DNA of 64,000 nucleotides from Paucidesulfovibrio sp050251775 (lineage in GTDB: Bacteria; Desulfobacterota; Desulfovibrionia; Desulfovibrionales; Desulfovibrionaceae). A program made the position numbers and the translations under genes. Of this stretch, positions 33,802 to 41,989 are shown piece by piece. Positions within the stretch are counted from its first letter, which is position 1. Every line of letters begins with the position of its first letter. The notes beneath the pieces are model-generated. The model worked only from the letters and a program-made list of their open reading frames with translations. It searched no databases and was not told the origin of the DNA. The DNA lies in assembly GCA_050251775.1 (NCBI GenBank), contig JBFWMD010000012.1:1-64000 (forward strand). The letters run 5' to 3'.

Positions 33802-34375
33802 GGGACCCTTCCACCATCAAAAGCGAGTTCCTCTGGCCGAAACCGTCGTCCTTGGAAAAAGGGGCGTCCGGATCGGGCAGGGTTTGAGCGCCATTGACCA
33901 GAAAGACGTATTCGTGACTGCCCTGGGGCAATTCCGTTGTGAGAACCCAGGCCCCGGCGGATGCGTCGTAGCGCATTTCGAACCCGGTGGGCCGCCAGTT
34001 ATTGAAGGAGCCGAGCACCGCCACGGAATGCAGGCCCCGGTGCTTGTCGGCGAGCACGAAGCGGACGCTGGTTCCGGCGTATTCCGCGACACCGGAATCG
34101 GTCACACCGCTCCGGGGCGTCGGCAAAAAATGCGGCAACAGCAGCACGGCGGCCACGGCCAGCGCGAGCACGGGCGCGATCCGGACCGGGGTGAAGGTCA
34201 GGGTCCGGGGCCGGGTCGCCCAGAGCCGGAAGCGCAACAGGAGCGACGGCTGGCGTTGCGGCAGGCGGCGCATCAGCCGGGCATGGAAGTCCGGGTCGGG
34301 TTCCATGTCGGGCAGGGAGCGCAACAGCGCCCGGAGTTCCTCGTCGCGTGGGTTATACCGGCATTGGTTATTCAT
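33791..34375 (-). CDS. Anti-sigma factor with AMPK/CBM48-like domain
   Basis: 194 aa. The N-terminal 60 residues are charged (EELRALLRSLPDMEPDPDFHARLMRRLP) as in sigma-binding domains, one membrane helix follows (APVLALAVAAVLLLPHF, about 65-85), then a periplasmic domain: VRFVLADKHRGLHSVAVLGSFNNWRPTGFEMRYD, which has the early-set/AMPK carbohydrate-binding signature (VLGSFNNW). The gene overlaps the sigma gene by 8 bases. Known logic: sequesters the sigma factor until a periplasmic signal. A glycan ligand is inference. Confidence 0.8.
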   Translation of the reverse strand: MNNQCRYNPRDEELRALLRSLPDMEPDPDFHARLMRRLPQRQPSLLLRFRLWATRPRTLTFTPVRIAPVLALAVAAVLLLPHFLPTPRSGVTDSGVAEYAGTSVRFVLADKHRGLHSVAVLGSFNNWRPTGFEMRYDASAGAWVLTTELPQGSHEYVFLVNGAQTLPDPDAPFSKDDGFGQRNSLLMVEGSHAL

Positions 34376-34928
34376 GGCGCGGCTCCTTGAAAAAGTCCCG
34401 GAGCATGTCGAGCCCCCGATGGACGCGCATCTTGGCCCCGCTCACGCTGACATCCAGAGATTCGGCGATCTCCTCCATGGAGCAATCCTCCTTGTAGCGC
34501 AGGATGAGGGCCTCCCGGTAGGGCAGGGGCAGGCAAAGCAAGCGGGATTCGATGGTTCGGGCGTCCAGGGTGACGTTCATGCGTTCCTCGGAAAATTCTT
34601 CTGCGCAGGTATCCGGCAGGGCATCGATTTCCTGCCATGGGCTTTCGGACGAGCGGCCTTTGGCCCGGAAATGGTCGCGGAGCCGGTTCATACCGATGGC
34701 GTAGAGCCAGGAAAAGAACCGGGCGGAGAGCCGGAAGGTTTCGAGCTTTTCAAAGGCCTTGAGAAAGGCGTCCTGGGCCAGGTCCTGGGCCAGCTCCCGG
34801 GAGCCGGTGTTGCGGTACATCAGGTTCAGCAGGGGGCGCTGGTAACGCGCGACAAGAAGCCCGAACGCCTCGGCGTCTCCGTTGAGTGTTTCCCTGACAA
34901 GGGCCGAATCCTTTTCCGACTGATTCAT
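34368..34928 (-). CDS. ECF RNA polymerase sigma factor
   Basis: 186 aa from ATG 34928. Region 2 is clear (ALVARYQRPLLNLMYRNTGSRELAQDLAQDAFLKAFE, in pieces such as ELAQDLAQDAFLKAFEKL), region 4 is EEIAESLDVSVSGAKMRVHRGLDML. It heads a six-gene minus-strand operon and overlaps its anti-sigma partner, the standard arrangement for an ECF pair. A GTGACC, 15 bases, CGTATA motif upstream fits an ECF-type autoregulated promoter. The exact ECF group cannot be named from this alone. Confidence 0.9.
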   Translation of the reverse strand: MNQSEKDSALVRETLNGDAEAFGLLVARYQRPLLNLMYRNTGSRELAQDLAQDAFLKAFEKLETFRLSARFFSWLYAIGMNRLRDHFRAKGRSSESPWQEIDALPDTCAEEFSEERMNVTLDARTIESRLLCLPLPYREALILRYKEDCSMEEIAESLDVSVSGAKMRVHRGLDMLRDFFKEPRHE

Positions 34929-34974
34929 CCGCGTGGCATCCTGAAGGCTGCTGCTCAACAAGCCTTTAAAAAGA

Positions 34975-35001
34975 TATACGCCGGCGAGGCCCAAAGGTCA
35001 C
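34975..35001 (-). promoter_or_regulatory. Possible ECF-type promoter for the sigma operon
   Basis: On the minus strand GTGACC, a 15-base spacer, then CGTATA lies about 47 bases before the ATG. ECF promoters often have an AAC/GTGAC-type -35 and a CGT-type -10, so self-regulation is plausible. Confidence 0.35.
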
Positions 35002-35073
35002 AAAGAAATCTTCAGGACGGATCGTGACCCGGAAATGAGAATAAAGAACTCTCAAGAAGAATTTGAAAAGCTT

Positions 35074-35089
35074 TGGCACGCGGGTTGCT
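35074..35089 (+). promoter_or_regulatory. Sigma-54 promoter for flgE
   Basis: TGGCAC, five bases, TTGCT: a perfect -24/-12 sigma-54 motif, 106 bases before the flgE start. A G+C hairpin (CCCTGCGCC-GT-GGCGCAGGG at 35119-35138) lies in the leader. Confidence 0.85.
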
Positions 35090-35195
35090 GTTTCTAGAGC
35101 GGGGAAGTTTATTCCGGGCCCTGCGCCGTGGCGCAGGGGAGGAAACCGGAGCAAGGAGAGCGTTCGCCACGAGGCGGGCATCCCAAGGAGTCGTC

Positions 35196-36767
35196 ATGGC
35201 ATTTTCATCATTGTACATCGGCGCGACCGGGCTTGTGAGCCATGGCCAGCGCATGGATGTGATCGGGAACAATCTCGCCAACGTGAGTACGTCGGGCTAC
35301 AAGGGCGCGGATGCGCTCTTCCAGAACCTGATGAGCACGCAACTGGCCTGCGGGTCCAACCGCAGCGGGAGCAACGCGATCCAAACCAGCCAGAAGGGGC
35401 TCGGCGTGGGCGTCGCGGATATCCGCACGAGTTTTCTGGAGGGAGCCTACGAAACCACGACCACGTCCACGGACATGGCCGTGACGGGCAACGGGTTCTT
35501 TGGTGTGGTCAACCCGGAGGACGGGAGCCAATATTATACCCGTTCCGGCGTGTTCCGTTTCAACAAGCAGGGCTATCTGCTCACTCCGCAGGGGTATCGG
35601 GTCCAGGGCGGGGCCGTGGACCGAACCACCGGACTCGTGGGGTCCATAGGGGACATCCGCCTGCCTTACCAGGAAATCACGGTCAACGGGCAAATCGTGC
35701 CCGCCATCATTTCCGAGCCCAAGGCCACCACGGCCATTACCCTGCAGACCAACCTGGACTATGCCACAGCGGACAGCTACACCGACGCGGCCAATCCCTT
35801 TTTCGCCATGGCCAAGGCCTGGAACGGGCTGAACGACGATCCGCTCAGCAGCCCCACAGGCTATGAGACCCCGGTCAAAGTCTACGACAACAACGGAAAA
35901 GCGCACAATCTGAGCGTGCGCTTCGATCCCGTGGACACCTCCACGCTGAGCAATGCCGCGGCGGGCAGCAGCTATTGGGAATACCTCGTGACCATGGATC
36001 CCTCCGAGGACGGCTCGGCTCTGGCCGGGACCTCGGGCGCGGGCCTGCTGGGCATGGGCGTGTTGACATTCAACAAGTACGGGGAGCTCACGGGCCAGAG
36101 CGCCTTCAACCTGACCGGAACCGATCCTTCGGTGCTCAGCAACTGGACTCCCGCAGCCTTCAATGCCGACGGCGTGCCTTCGTTCAACGCGTCCTTCAGC
36201 GGAGCCACCTCCCAGAGCGTGGCGTTGGATTTCGGCCTGAGCACCTCCTCGTCCTCCTGGACAGCGGGCATGGCCGGCTCCGCCGGGGCCGTGGGCAACA
36301 ATGTGAGCGCCCTGGGCAACATGTCCACGCCGGACAAGGACGCCTATTCCACCACGAACTACAAATGGGGTTCCACCACCCTGGCCTCGCGCCAGGACGG
36401 CTATGCCGAGGGCTATCTGCGCTCGCTGAACGTGGACGAAAAGGGCTTCATCGTCGGGCAGTTCACCAACGGCAAGGAGGAGAAGCTCTATCAGGTGGGG
36501 TTGTATCGTTTCAACAGCGAGTATGGACTGCGTCGGGAAGGCGGCAATCTTTTCTCCGCCACGCCGGATTCCGGCTCTGCCTTGGAAGGTTTTTCCGGCG
36601 AGGAGGGACGCGGCTCGGTCTATGGAAACTCCCTGGAGATGTCCAACGTGGACATGGCCGGACAGTTCGCGAATCTGATCGTGACTCAGCGCGGCTTCCA
36701 GAGCAATACCAAGGTGATCACCACTTCCGATTCCATTCTGAGCACACTGATCGGCATCAAGCGATAG
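35196..36767 (+). CDS. flgE: Flagellar hook protein FlgE
   Basis: 523 aa, a typical hook length. ATG 35196 has AAGGAG nine bases upstream. N-terminal rod/hook motif SSLYIGATGLVSHGQRMDVIGNNLANVSTSGYKG in pieces (NNLANVSTSGYK), a FNKQGYLLTPQGYRVQG-type FlgE loop, and the C-terminal helix LEMSNVDMAGQFANLIVTQRGFQSNTKVI (seen as NVDMAGQF and QRGFQSNTKVI). Polymerises to form the hook outside the cell. Only this one flagellar structural gene is in the window; the sigma-54 promoter fits class II/III control. Confidence 0.95.
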   Translation: MAFSSLYIGATGLVSHGQRMDVIGNNLANVSTSGYKGADALFQNLMSTQLACGSNRSGSNAIQTSQKGLGVGVADIRTSFLEGAYETTTTSTDMAVTGNGFFGVVNPEDGSQYYTRSGVFRFNKQGYLLTPQGYRVQGGAVDRTTGLVGSIGDIRLPYQEITVNGQIVPAIISEPKATTAITLQTNLDYATADSYTDAANPFFAMAKAWNGLNDDPLSSPTGYETPVKVYDNNGKAHNLSVRFDPVDTSTLSNAAAGSSYWEYLVTMDPSEDGSALAGTSGAGLLGMGVLTFNKYGELTGQSAFNLTGTDPSVLSNWTPAAFNADGVPSFNASFSGATSQSVALDFGLSTSSSSWTAGMAGSAGAVGNNVSALGNMSTPDKDAYSTTNYKWGSTTLASRQDGYAEGYLRSLNVDEKGFIVGQFTNGKEEKLYQVGLYRFNSEYGLRREGGNLFSATPDSGSALEGFSGEEGRGSVYGNSLEMSNVDMAGQFANLIVTQRGFQSNTKVITTSDSILSTLIGIKR

Positions 36768-36785
36768 TTGGCTTCTTAAAGTGGA

Positions 36786-36825
36786 GGCCGCTTTCCGGAT
36801 GTGCACCGGAACGCGGCCTTTTTTC
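36786..36825 (+). terminator. Rho-independent terminator after flgE
   Basis: GGCCGC, inner TTCCGG/CCGGAA, then GCGGCC and TTTTTT. Sits about 20 bases behind the flgE stop. Confidence 0.85.
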
Positions 36826-37083
36826 GTTTTAGGAAACGATTTGAAAAATGTTGCACTTTCCTTTTGTGATGCTACAATAAAACCAGTCTACTCTAAATTT
36901 ATGCGTCCATTCCCGGTCGAGAAAGGTCGATGTGACATTCGGAAGACATTTCGTAACGCATGGAACACATTTTGCTTTTGGGAATTATAGGAAGGACAAA
37001 CCAAAAGCTCTGAAGCAAGACGCAATCGCACTGCTGCTCCTGGAAGGAGTGGCCAGTGCAGTGCGCAGTCAAAGGTGAACACT
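36826..37083. other. AT-rich upstream region of the Hpt gene
   Basis: The stretch from 36840 to 36990 is AT-rich and free of genes. It contains a good sigma-70 promoter (36851-36878) and a second weaker box (TTATAGG near 36986). The segment 37000-37050 is GC-rich leader. Confidence 0.5.
36851..36878 (+). promoter_or_regulatory. Sigma-70 promoter upstream of Hpt gene
   Basis: TTGCAC, 16 bases, TACAAT. Good match to the -35/-10 consensus, about 205 bases before the Hpt start. Confidence 0.6.
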
Positions 37084-37431
37084 ATGCCGAACGAAAGAAT
37101 CGAATTCAATGCCGCGTTGCTCATGGAGAGTCTGGACAACGACGAAGAACTGCTTGAGGAATTGCTCTCGGCCTATATCGAGGACGCCCCCGTGCGGCTC
37201 GCGGGGCTGACCCGAGGCGTGGAGAGCGGCAATGCCGAAGCCGTGGTCACAGCGGCACATTCACTCAAGGGCATGTCCGGGGTCATCCGCGTGCATGGCC
37301 TGGAACTGGCGGCCCTGGAGCTGGAAACAGCCGGACGGGCTGGGGATATGGTGAAGATTCGTGCGCTGTATCCGGAGTTCCGCGCCCATCTTGAGCGCGT
37401 GCTTGAACAGGCAAAGGCCTACTTGGCCTGA
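37084..37431 (+). CDS. Free-standing Hpt phosphotransfer protein
   Basis: 115 aa. ATG 37084 has AAAGGTG seven bases before it; a GTG three codons earlier is possible. The sequence is a four-helix Hpt domain: SLDNDEELLEELLSAYIEDAP, then the phospho-His at 59 in AAHSLKGMSGVIRV, then LAALELETAGRAGDM. Expected to relay phosphate between a hybrid kinase and response regulators in the cytoplasm. No cognate partner is adjacent; the hybrid kinase at 19068 is a possible donor, unproven. Confidence 0.88.
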   Translation: MPNERIEFNAALLMESLDNDEELLEELLSAYIEDAPVRLAGLTRGVESGNAEAVVTAAHSLKGMSGVIRVHGLELAALELETAGRAGDMVKIRALYPEFRAHLERVLEQAKAYLA

Positions 37432-37519
37432 GCCCGGTTCCTGTCCCGCATTTCCGGGCCTGGAAGAATCGACACCAGACACGACGCAGCCGCCGTGCCT
37501 GGTGTCGTTGCCTTGAGAC

Positions 37520-37927
37520 TCAGGCCTGACACGCGTCCGCCCTGGCCGCGCGCTCGGAAAATACACCGGAAACCGTGAACAGGGCGTTCAGTGCTGCGGG
37601 AAATCCAGTGTACACGGCCATGTGCAGGACAATTTCCAGAATTTCCTCCTGCGTGACGCCCACGTTCAGCGCGGCGTGGGTATGGACCGCGAGTTGGGGC
37701 TGGGAATGTCCCAGGGCAATGAGTCCGCCCAGGGTTGCGATTTCCCGCGAGCGCAGGTCCAGGCCGGGCCGGGAAAACACGTCGCCGAATCCGAATTCCA
37801 CCATCAGCCGGCCCATGTCAGGAAAAAGTTTTCCCAGACGTTGGACCACGGCCTCGCCCGCATCTCCATCAATGGTCAGCAGACTTTCCAATCCCTTGGC
37901 ATAGCGCTCCGAATGCTTCGCTTCCAT
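37520..37927 (-). CDS. Carboxymuconolactone decarboxylase family protein
   Basis: 135 aa. ATG 37927 follows AAGGAGGC. Core VFSRPGLDLRSREIATLGGLIALGHSQPQLAVHTHAALNVGVTQEEILEIVLHMAVYTGFPAALNAL contains the Glu...His motif of the family (SREIATLGG, QLAVHTHAALN), known from 4-carboxymuconolactone decarboxylase and AhpD-like proteins. No CxxC is present, so the peroxide-type activity is unlikely. It is divergent from the LysR gene, which probably controls it. Confidence 0.85.
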   Translation of the reverse strand: MEAKHSERYAKGLESLLTIDGDAGEAVVQRLGKLFPDMGRLMVEFGFGDVFSRPGLDLRSREIATLGGLIALGHSQPQLAVHTHAALNVGVTQEEILEIVLHMAVYTGFPAALNALFTVSGVFSERAARADACQA

Positions 37928-38026
37928 AAAAGCCTCCTTGGTTGACGTGATGGGCCACTTGACGGCAGATTGACCCATGCGTCCAATGTCTTCTTTGTCT
38001 CAAATCAATACCTGCGGGGTATGATC

Positions 38027-38926
38027 ATGGAGTTGCGCCAGCTTCGCTATTTTCTGGCGGTGGCCGAGGAACTGCATTTTTCCCGGGCCGCCGAGCGCGA
38101 ACATGTGTCGCAGCCACCTCTGTCCCGGCAGGTGGCAGCCCTGGAGGAGGAACTGGGGGTGCGTCTGCTTTTGCGCAACAGCCGCCGAGTCGCGCTGACA
38201 GCCGAAGGGCGGCGCGTGGCGGAGATGGCCGGGGAAGTCTTCAGCGCCCTGGAGCGAGGTGTGGCGGATGTTTCGGCCATGTCCAGGGGACAGGCGGGCC
38301 GTTTGCGTGTGGGCTTCCTGCCCATGGCGGCGGCTACGCGCTTTCCCGAAGCCGTGGCGCGCTTTCGGGAAGCGAGGCCACGTGTGGAGCTGGAAATGGT
38401 CGAGGGGGATTCCGCGACGCTGAAGCGCAAGCTGGCCCGACGGGAGCTGGACGCAGCGCTGGTGCGCGGCTTCGGTGCTGCGGAGGGGTTTCGCAAGGTG
38501 GTGTTCGAGCGTGAACCCTATGTCCTGGCCGTGGCCGCCGGCAAACTGCGACCCGAAGCCGGAGGCGTGCTATTCGATATCCTCCGGGACCTGCCCCTGG
38601 TGCTCTACCCGCGCGAGGGCAACCCCGGCCTGTTCGACACCATGGCGGCGGCGTTCGAGTCACGGGGCATGAGCATGCGCGTGGCCCAGGAGACGGCCAG
38701 CAAGCAAGCCGCCGTCGGGCTGGTGGCCGCCGGTATGGGCGCGGCGTTGGTTCCGGCGGGCATGCGCCGGTTTGCACGGCAGGGCGTGGACTATCTGGAT
38801 ATCCGGGATTCTCCCCTGCCCGAGGTGGAACTGGTGGTTTTGTTTCGGGAGGAGGAAACCGGCGCCACATTGTCTGCGTTTTTGGAGTGCATGGCTGGCG
38901 GAGAAAGCGCTGTGCAGTTGTCCTGA
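38027..38926 (+). CDS. LysR-family transcription regulator
   Basis: 299 aa. ATG 38027 (MELRQLRYFLAVAEEL) is the usual LysR start. HTH: FSRAAEREHVSQPPLSRQVAALEEELGVRLLLRN at 20-55 (parts such as LSRQVAALEEELG). C-terminal co-inducer domain follows (LRVGFLPMAAATRFPEAVARFRE). It is divergent from the CMD-family gene, 100 bases away, so it likely regulates it and itself. Ligand unknown; CatR/BenM-like types bind muconate-like compounds. Confidence 0.9.
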   Translation: MELRQLRYFLAVAEELHFSRAAEREHVSQPPLSRQVAALEEELGVRLLLRNSRRVALTAEGRRVAEMAGEVFSALERGVADVSAMSRGQAGRLRVGFLPMAAATRFPEAVARFREARPRVELEMVEGDSATLKRKLARRELDAALVRGFGAAEGFRKVVFEREPYVLAVAAGKLRPEAGGVLFDILRDLPLVLYPREGNPGLFDTMAAAFESRGMSMRVAQETASKQAAVGLVAAGMGAALVPAGMRRFARQGVDYLDIRDSPLPEVELVVLFREEETGATLSAFLECMAGGESAVQLS

Positions 38927-38946
38927 GGCGGCATTGGCAAAAAAAA

Positions 38947-38972
38947 GGGAACCCGGTCTGCGCCGGGTTCCC
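38947..38972 (+). terminator. Terminator between LysR and Skp-like genes
   Basis: GGGAACCCGG, loop TCTGCG, CCGGGTTCCC; preceded by A-run and followed by TTG. Convergent genes share it. Confidence 0.7.
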
Positions 38973-38995
38973 TTGTGAATTCTTGCAGGCGGAGC

Positions 38996-39598
38996 CTATT
39001 CGGCAGGCTTGCCTTCGGCGGCCGGGGCCGGGGTTTCGGCAGCGGGCTGTGCGGCGTCGGCGTCCGGAGCTTCTTCCACGGCCGGAGTGTCAGTGGTCGG
39101 AGCCTCGGCGGCGTCCTTGTCAGCCGGAGCCGGGGATTCCAGGCCGGGATCAAGCACGTCCAGGCGCTTGATGATCTCGTCCGTGGCGTCCAAAGCCGGG
39201 TCCGAAGCGGCCACGGCCTCCTTGAGCAGCAGGGCGTCGAGCTTCTTCTCGACGCGGTACTCCTCCATGATCCGTTTCAGTTCCTGGCCCAGGAAACCGC
39301 CCAGGCGCTCCTGCTCGGCCTGCATGGAGCCCTGAAGGCGGCTCATGGTCTCGTTGAAGGCCTTGTCGTTCTCCTCGCCGGGGGCGTCCTTGCGGGCCTT
39401 GTCCGCGGCCAGGGCTTCCTTCATGAGGCTGTTGTTCATCTCGCTGAGGTGGGACTGGATGCGTTTGACCAGTTCGCTGTCCTGCTGGACGCGGGCCAGA
39501 TCCACCACTGCGATGCCGCCGGTTTTGGCGGTTTCCTGATTACAGGCCGCCAGCAGGGGCAGCACGAGAAAGGCAAGAATGAGTACTTTGCGAAGCAT
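38996..39598 (-). CDS. Skp/OmpH-like periplasmic chaperone lipoprotein
   Basis: 200 aa. Signal with lipobox LLAAC, so lipid-anchored rather than soluble. The body is Skp/OmpH-like: IAVVDLARVQQDSELVKRIQSHLSEM at the start of the mature part, then a long helix (EENDKAFNETMSRLQGSMQAEQERLGGFLGQELKRIMEEYR). The C-terminal 50 residues are Ala/Pro/Glu-rich and disordered. Family role: holding unfolded outer-membrane proteins. Just 23 bases behind the ApbE gene, so co-transcribed. Confidence 0.78.
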   Translation of the reverse strand: MLRKVLILAFLVLPLLAACNQETAKTGGIAVVDLARVQQDSELVKRIQSHLSEMNNSLMKEALAADKARKDAPGEENDKAFNETMSRLQGSMQAEQERLGGFLGQELKRIMEEYRVEKKLDALLLKEAVAASDPALDATDEIIKRLDVLDPGLESPAPADKDAAEAPTTDTPAVEEAPDADAAQPAAETPAPAAEGKPAE

Positions 39599-39621
39599 TG
39601 GATTCTCCGTTGGGTTCAGGT

Positions 39622-40653
39622 TCAGGAAAGAGGGTTGTCCCAGCCGCGCGACGCGAGGCTTCCGCCTCGCTGAGTGAGCAGCAGGGCCTCTGTGCCGGGC
39701 AGGGAGTCGATCAATGCGAGACCCTGGCGGGGCGGGGCTACAAACAACGCCGTGGAGAGGGCGTCGGCATCGGCCACACAGCGTGCGCGGACCGTTGCGC
39801 TGGAAAGCAGCGCCGGCGAATGACCGGAACGCGGGTCAACAATGTGATTGCAGAGGCGGTTGTCACCGAACCAGACTTCGTACGCGCCGGAGGTGGCCAC
39901 GGCGCCGTTGCGCATGCGCAGCACAGCCGGATAGTCGCCGCCCTCGGGGTTCTGCACGGCCACGGCCCAGGGCCGCCCCAGGGCGCGTTCGCCCGAGGTG
40001 CGGATGTCCCCGCCCGCGTCCACCAGGTGGTTGGTCGCGCCCAGGGCGAGCAGCGTTTCCGAAGCCAGATCCACGATGCGGCCCTTGGCCAGACCGTCGA
40101 GGGTCAGGCCCATGCCGCGTTTCTCCAGGGTCAGGGTGCTGGGGCCGATGCGCAGCGCGGTCAGGTCCACCAGGGGCAGCAGTTCCCGGATGTCGTTTTG
40201 GGAAATGCGCACCTGGGGGTCGCGGGCCGCTGTGGCCGCGAAAAGGTCCAGCACGGGCTTGACCGTGGGATCGAACGCCCCTTCGGTCAGGGAATGGAAA
40301 GCACGCGAGGTCTCCAACAGTCCGGTCAGTTCCCGCGGAGCGCTGTGCAGCGCGCCTTGGGCATTGAGGACGGAAAGCGGCGAAGTCGCGTCGAACCGGT
40401 CGAACAACGGAATCAGGGCGCGCATGCGTTCAAAAGCGCGTTCCACCGCGTCTTCGGCAAAGGCCTGTGATGAGTGCGCCACGGTCACGGTCACAAAGGT
40501 TCCCATGAGCGGTCGGGTGCGGCTCACGCAAGGAGCGTCGCCGGTTTGCCCGGCGGCAAAAGCAGCGCGCGGCTTTGCCTGGGTGGCGGCGAAAAGGGCC
40601 AGAGCGGCCCCGGCCTTGAGGAAATCGCGTCGGCTGGTTCCGTTGCGATGCAT
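39622..40653 (-). CDS. apbE: FAD:protein FMN transferase, ApbE family
   Basis: 343 aa. Tat signal RRDFLKAGAALALFAA at residues 8-23. ApbE core: PLMGTFVTVTV, FDPTVKPVLDLF, GLTLDGLAKGRIVD, LVDAGGDIRTSG and VDPRSGHSPA. All substrate-binding motifs of the family are visible, so it should attach FMN to a Thr of a partner such as an Rnf or Nqr subunit, on the periplasmic side. It is transcribed with the Skp-like gene. No flavoprotein partner is in this window. Confidence 0.92.
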   Translation of the reverse strand: MHRNGTSRRDFLKAGAALALFAATQAKPRAAFAAGQTGDAPCVSRTRPLMGTFVTVTVAHSSQAFAEDAVERAFERMRALIPLFDRFDATSPLSVLNAQGALHSAPRELTGLLETSRAFHSLTEGAFDPTVKPVLDLFAATAARDPQVRISQNDIRELLPLVDLTALRIGPSTLTLEKRGMGLTLDGLAKGRIVDLASETLLALGATNHLVDAGGDIRTSGERALGRPWAVAVQNPEGGDYPAVLRMRNGAVATSGAYEVWFGDNRLCNHIVDPRSGHSPALLSSATVRARCVADADALSTALFVAPPRQGLALIDSLPGTEALLLTQRGGSLASRGWDNPLS

Positions 40654-40745
40654 GAAACCTCCTCTGGTTGAAGGCCAATCAGCCTAAAGAATGCGGGCAG
40701 GCTTGTCCAGATGCGGGAAGAATCAATCCGTGGCTCTGCGCGAGG

Positions 40746-40774
40746 TTGACCTTGGGGCCGAGGCCGTACATAAT
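40746..40774 (+). promoter_or_regulatory. Sigma-70 promoter of VWA-OmpA gene
   Basis: TTGACC, 17 bases, CATAAT; 30 bases before the ATG at 40804, which has AGGGAGG in front of it. One of the best core promoters in the window. Confidence 0.7.
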
Positions 40775-40803
40775 GAAAAATCGGCAAATCCAGGGAGGTT
40801 GCC

Positions 40804-41880
40804 ATGAAAAAGAAATTTCGGTTTTCCCTAGCGATTGTCTTTGTTCTCGCCACGACGCTTTGCGCTTCCCAGGTTTCCTTCGCGGCGGAGAAGATGGTCC
40901 GCAAGGTGGATAATGTGTTTTTTTGCGTGGATACGTCCGGGTCCATGATGTCGGACTACCACGGCATGAAAAAGACCGACCTCATGAGTGCGCGGGAACT
41001 TCTCCAGCGCATGACCCAGGCCATGCCCGACCTGGGCTACAAAACCGCACTGTATCGTTTTGCGCCGTACCAGGAATTGCTCGCCCTGGCTCCGCACGAC
41101 CAGGCCGCGTTCATGGCGGCGGCCCAGGATCTTCCGGACCAAGTGCCGGTCTTTGGCAACCGCACCCCCCTGGGCAACGGGCTCTATGACCTGGCCTGGC
41201 CCATTTCCGCCGTGCCCGGCCCCACCGCCATCATTCTCTTCACGGACGGAGGCCAGAACGAGGGAGCGTTGCCGCAGCCCGTGGCCGAGCAGCTCTACGC
41301 CAACTACGACATCTGCCTGCATCTCGTCAGTTTTGCGAATACGCCTTCGGAGCAGGCCGAGGTGGACCGCTTGGCCAAGCTGAACGCCTGCACGGTCACG
41401 GCCTCGGGCGAGGATTTGCTCACGGACCCGGCCAAGCTGGAGGCCTTTGTGCGCGACGCCCTCTGGATGATGAAGCCCGTGCCCGAGCCGCCCGCGCCGC
41501 CCGCGCCCAAGCGAGAGTTCCACACCGTGCGCATGGATCTCTACCTGGAGTTCGACACGAACAAGTCGGACATCCGGCCTGAGTTCCACGATGAGATCGG
41601 CAAGGTGGGCGAGATGATGACCCGCTACCCGGAATCCACGGCCATGATCGTGGGTTACGCCGACGCCGTGGGGTCCTACGTCTCGAACATCCATCTCTCC
41701 GGTGACCGGGCGGACGCCGTGCGCGCCTATCTCACGACCCAGTTCGGCATTGCGCCGGACCGTCTGGAATCCGTAGGCTACGGCGAGAACTTCCCCAAGG
41801 ACCAGAACGACTCGGAAGAGGGGCGTCAGCGCAACCGGCGGGTCACGGTCTTTGTGACCGGGTGGTTCGTGGAGGAATAA
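40804..41880 (+). CDS. Periplasmic VWA-domain protein with OmpA C-terminus
   Basis: 358 aa. Signal peptide (SLAIVFVLATTLCASQVSFAA). The von Willebrand A domain has the MIDAS motif DTSGSMMSDYHG near residue 45, then ALYRF, TPLGNGLYDLAW and IILFTDGGQ. After a Pro-rich linker (PEPPAPPAPK) comes an OmpA-like peptidoglycan-binding domain: LYLEFDTNKSDIRPEF, GYADAVGSYVSNIHLSGDRADAVRAYL and NRRVTVFV. Probably an outer-membrane-linked protein contacting the cell wall, with metal-dependent binding by the VWA part. Confidence 0.88.
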   Translation: MKKKFRFSLAIVFVLATTLCASQVSFAAEKMVRKVDNVFFCVDTSGSMMSDYHGMKKTDLMSARELLQRMTQAMPDLGYKTALYRFAPYQELLALAPHDQAAFMAAAQDLPDQVPVFGNRTPLGNGLYDLAWPISAVPGPTAIILFTDGGQNEGALPQPVAEQLYANYDICLHLVSFANTPSEQAEVDRLAKLNACTVTASGEDLLTDPAKLEAFVRDALWMMKPVPEPPAPPAPKREFHTVRMDLYLEFDTNKSDIRPEFHDEIGKVGEMMTRYPESTAMIVGYADAVGSYVSNIHLSGDRADAVRAYLTTQFGIAPDRLESVGYGENFPKDQNDSEEGRQRNRRVTVFVTGWFVEE

Positions 41881-41904
41881 TCAGAGTTTTTATGGGCGAT
41901 GAAC

Positions 41905-41989
41905 ACGAATCCGCTCCGGCTGGCCGCCGGAGCGGAGCGGACCAGCGACCCCCTGGGGGCGCGGAGCGTTGGAATCGAGCGGACAGGAA
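41905..41989 (+). promoter_or_regulatory. Structured leader of nhaA, candidate cation riboswitch
   Basis: CCGCTCCGGC (41911-41920) pairs perfectly with GCCGGAGCGG (41926-41935). A second helix GCG-ACCCCC/GGGGG-CGC spans 41945-41962. GAGCGG occurs three times (41930, 41935, 41977), and the last copy abuts the ribosome site GGACAGGA, so alternative pairing could control access. The nhaA gene lies directly behind it. This fits the class of nhaA-associated leader motifs described for bacteria; the exact class is not confirmed here. Confidence 0.45.

Noticed and set aside
31402..33897. 831-codon plus-strand frame
   Set aside because: Shadow of the ECF operon on the minus strand, which has sensible signal peptides, lipobox and TPRs.
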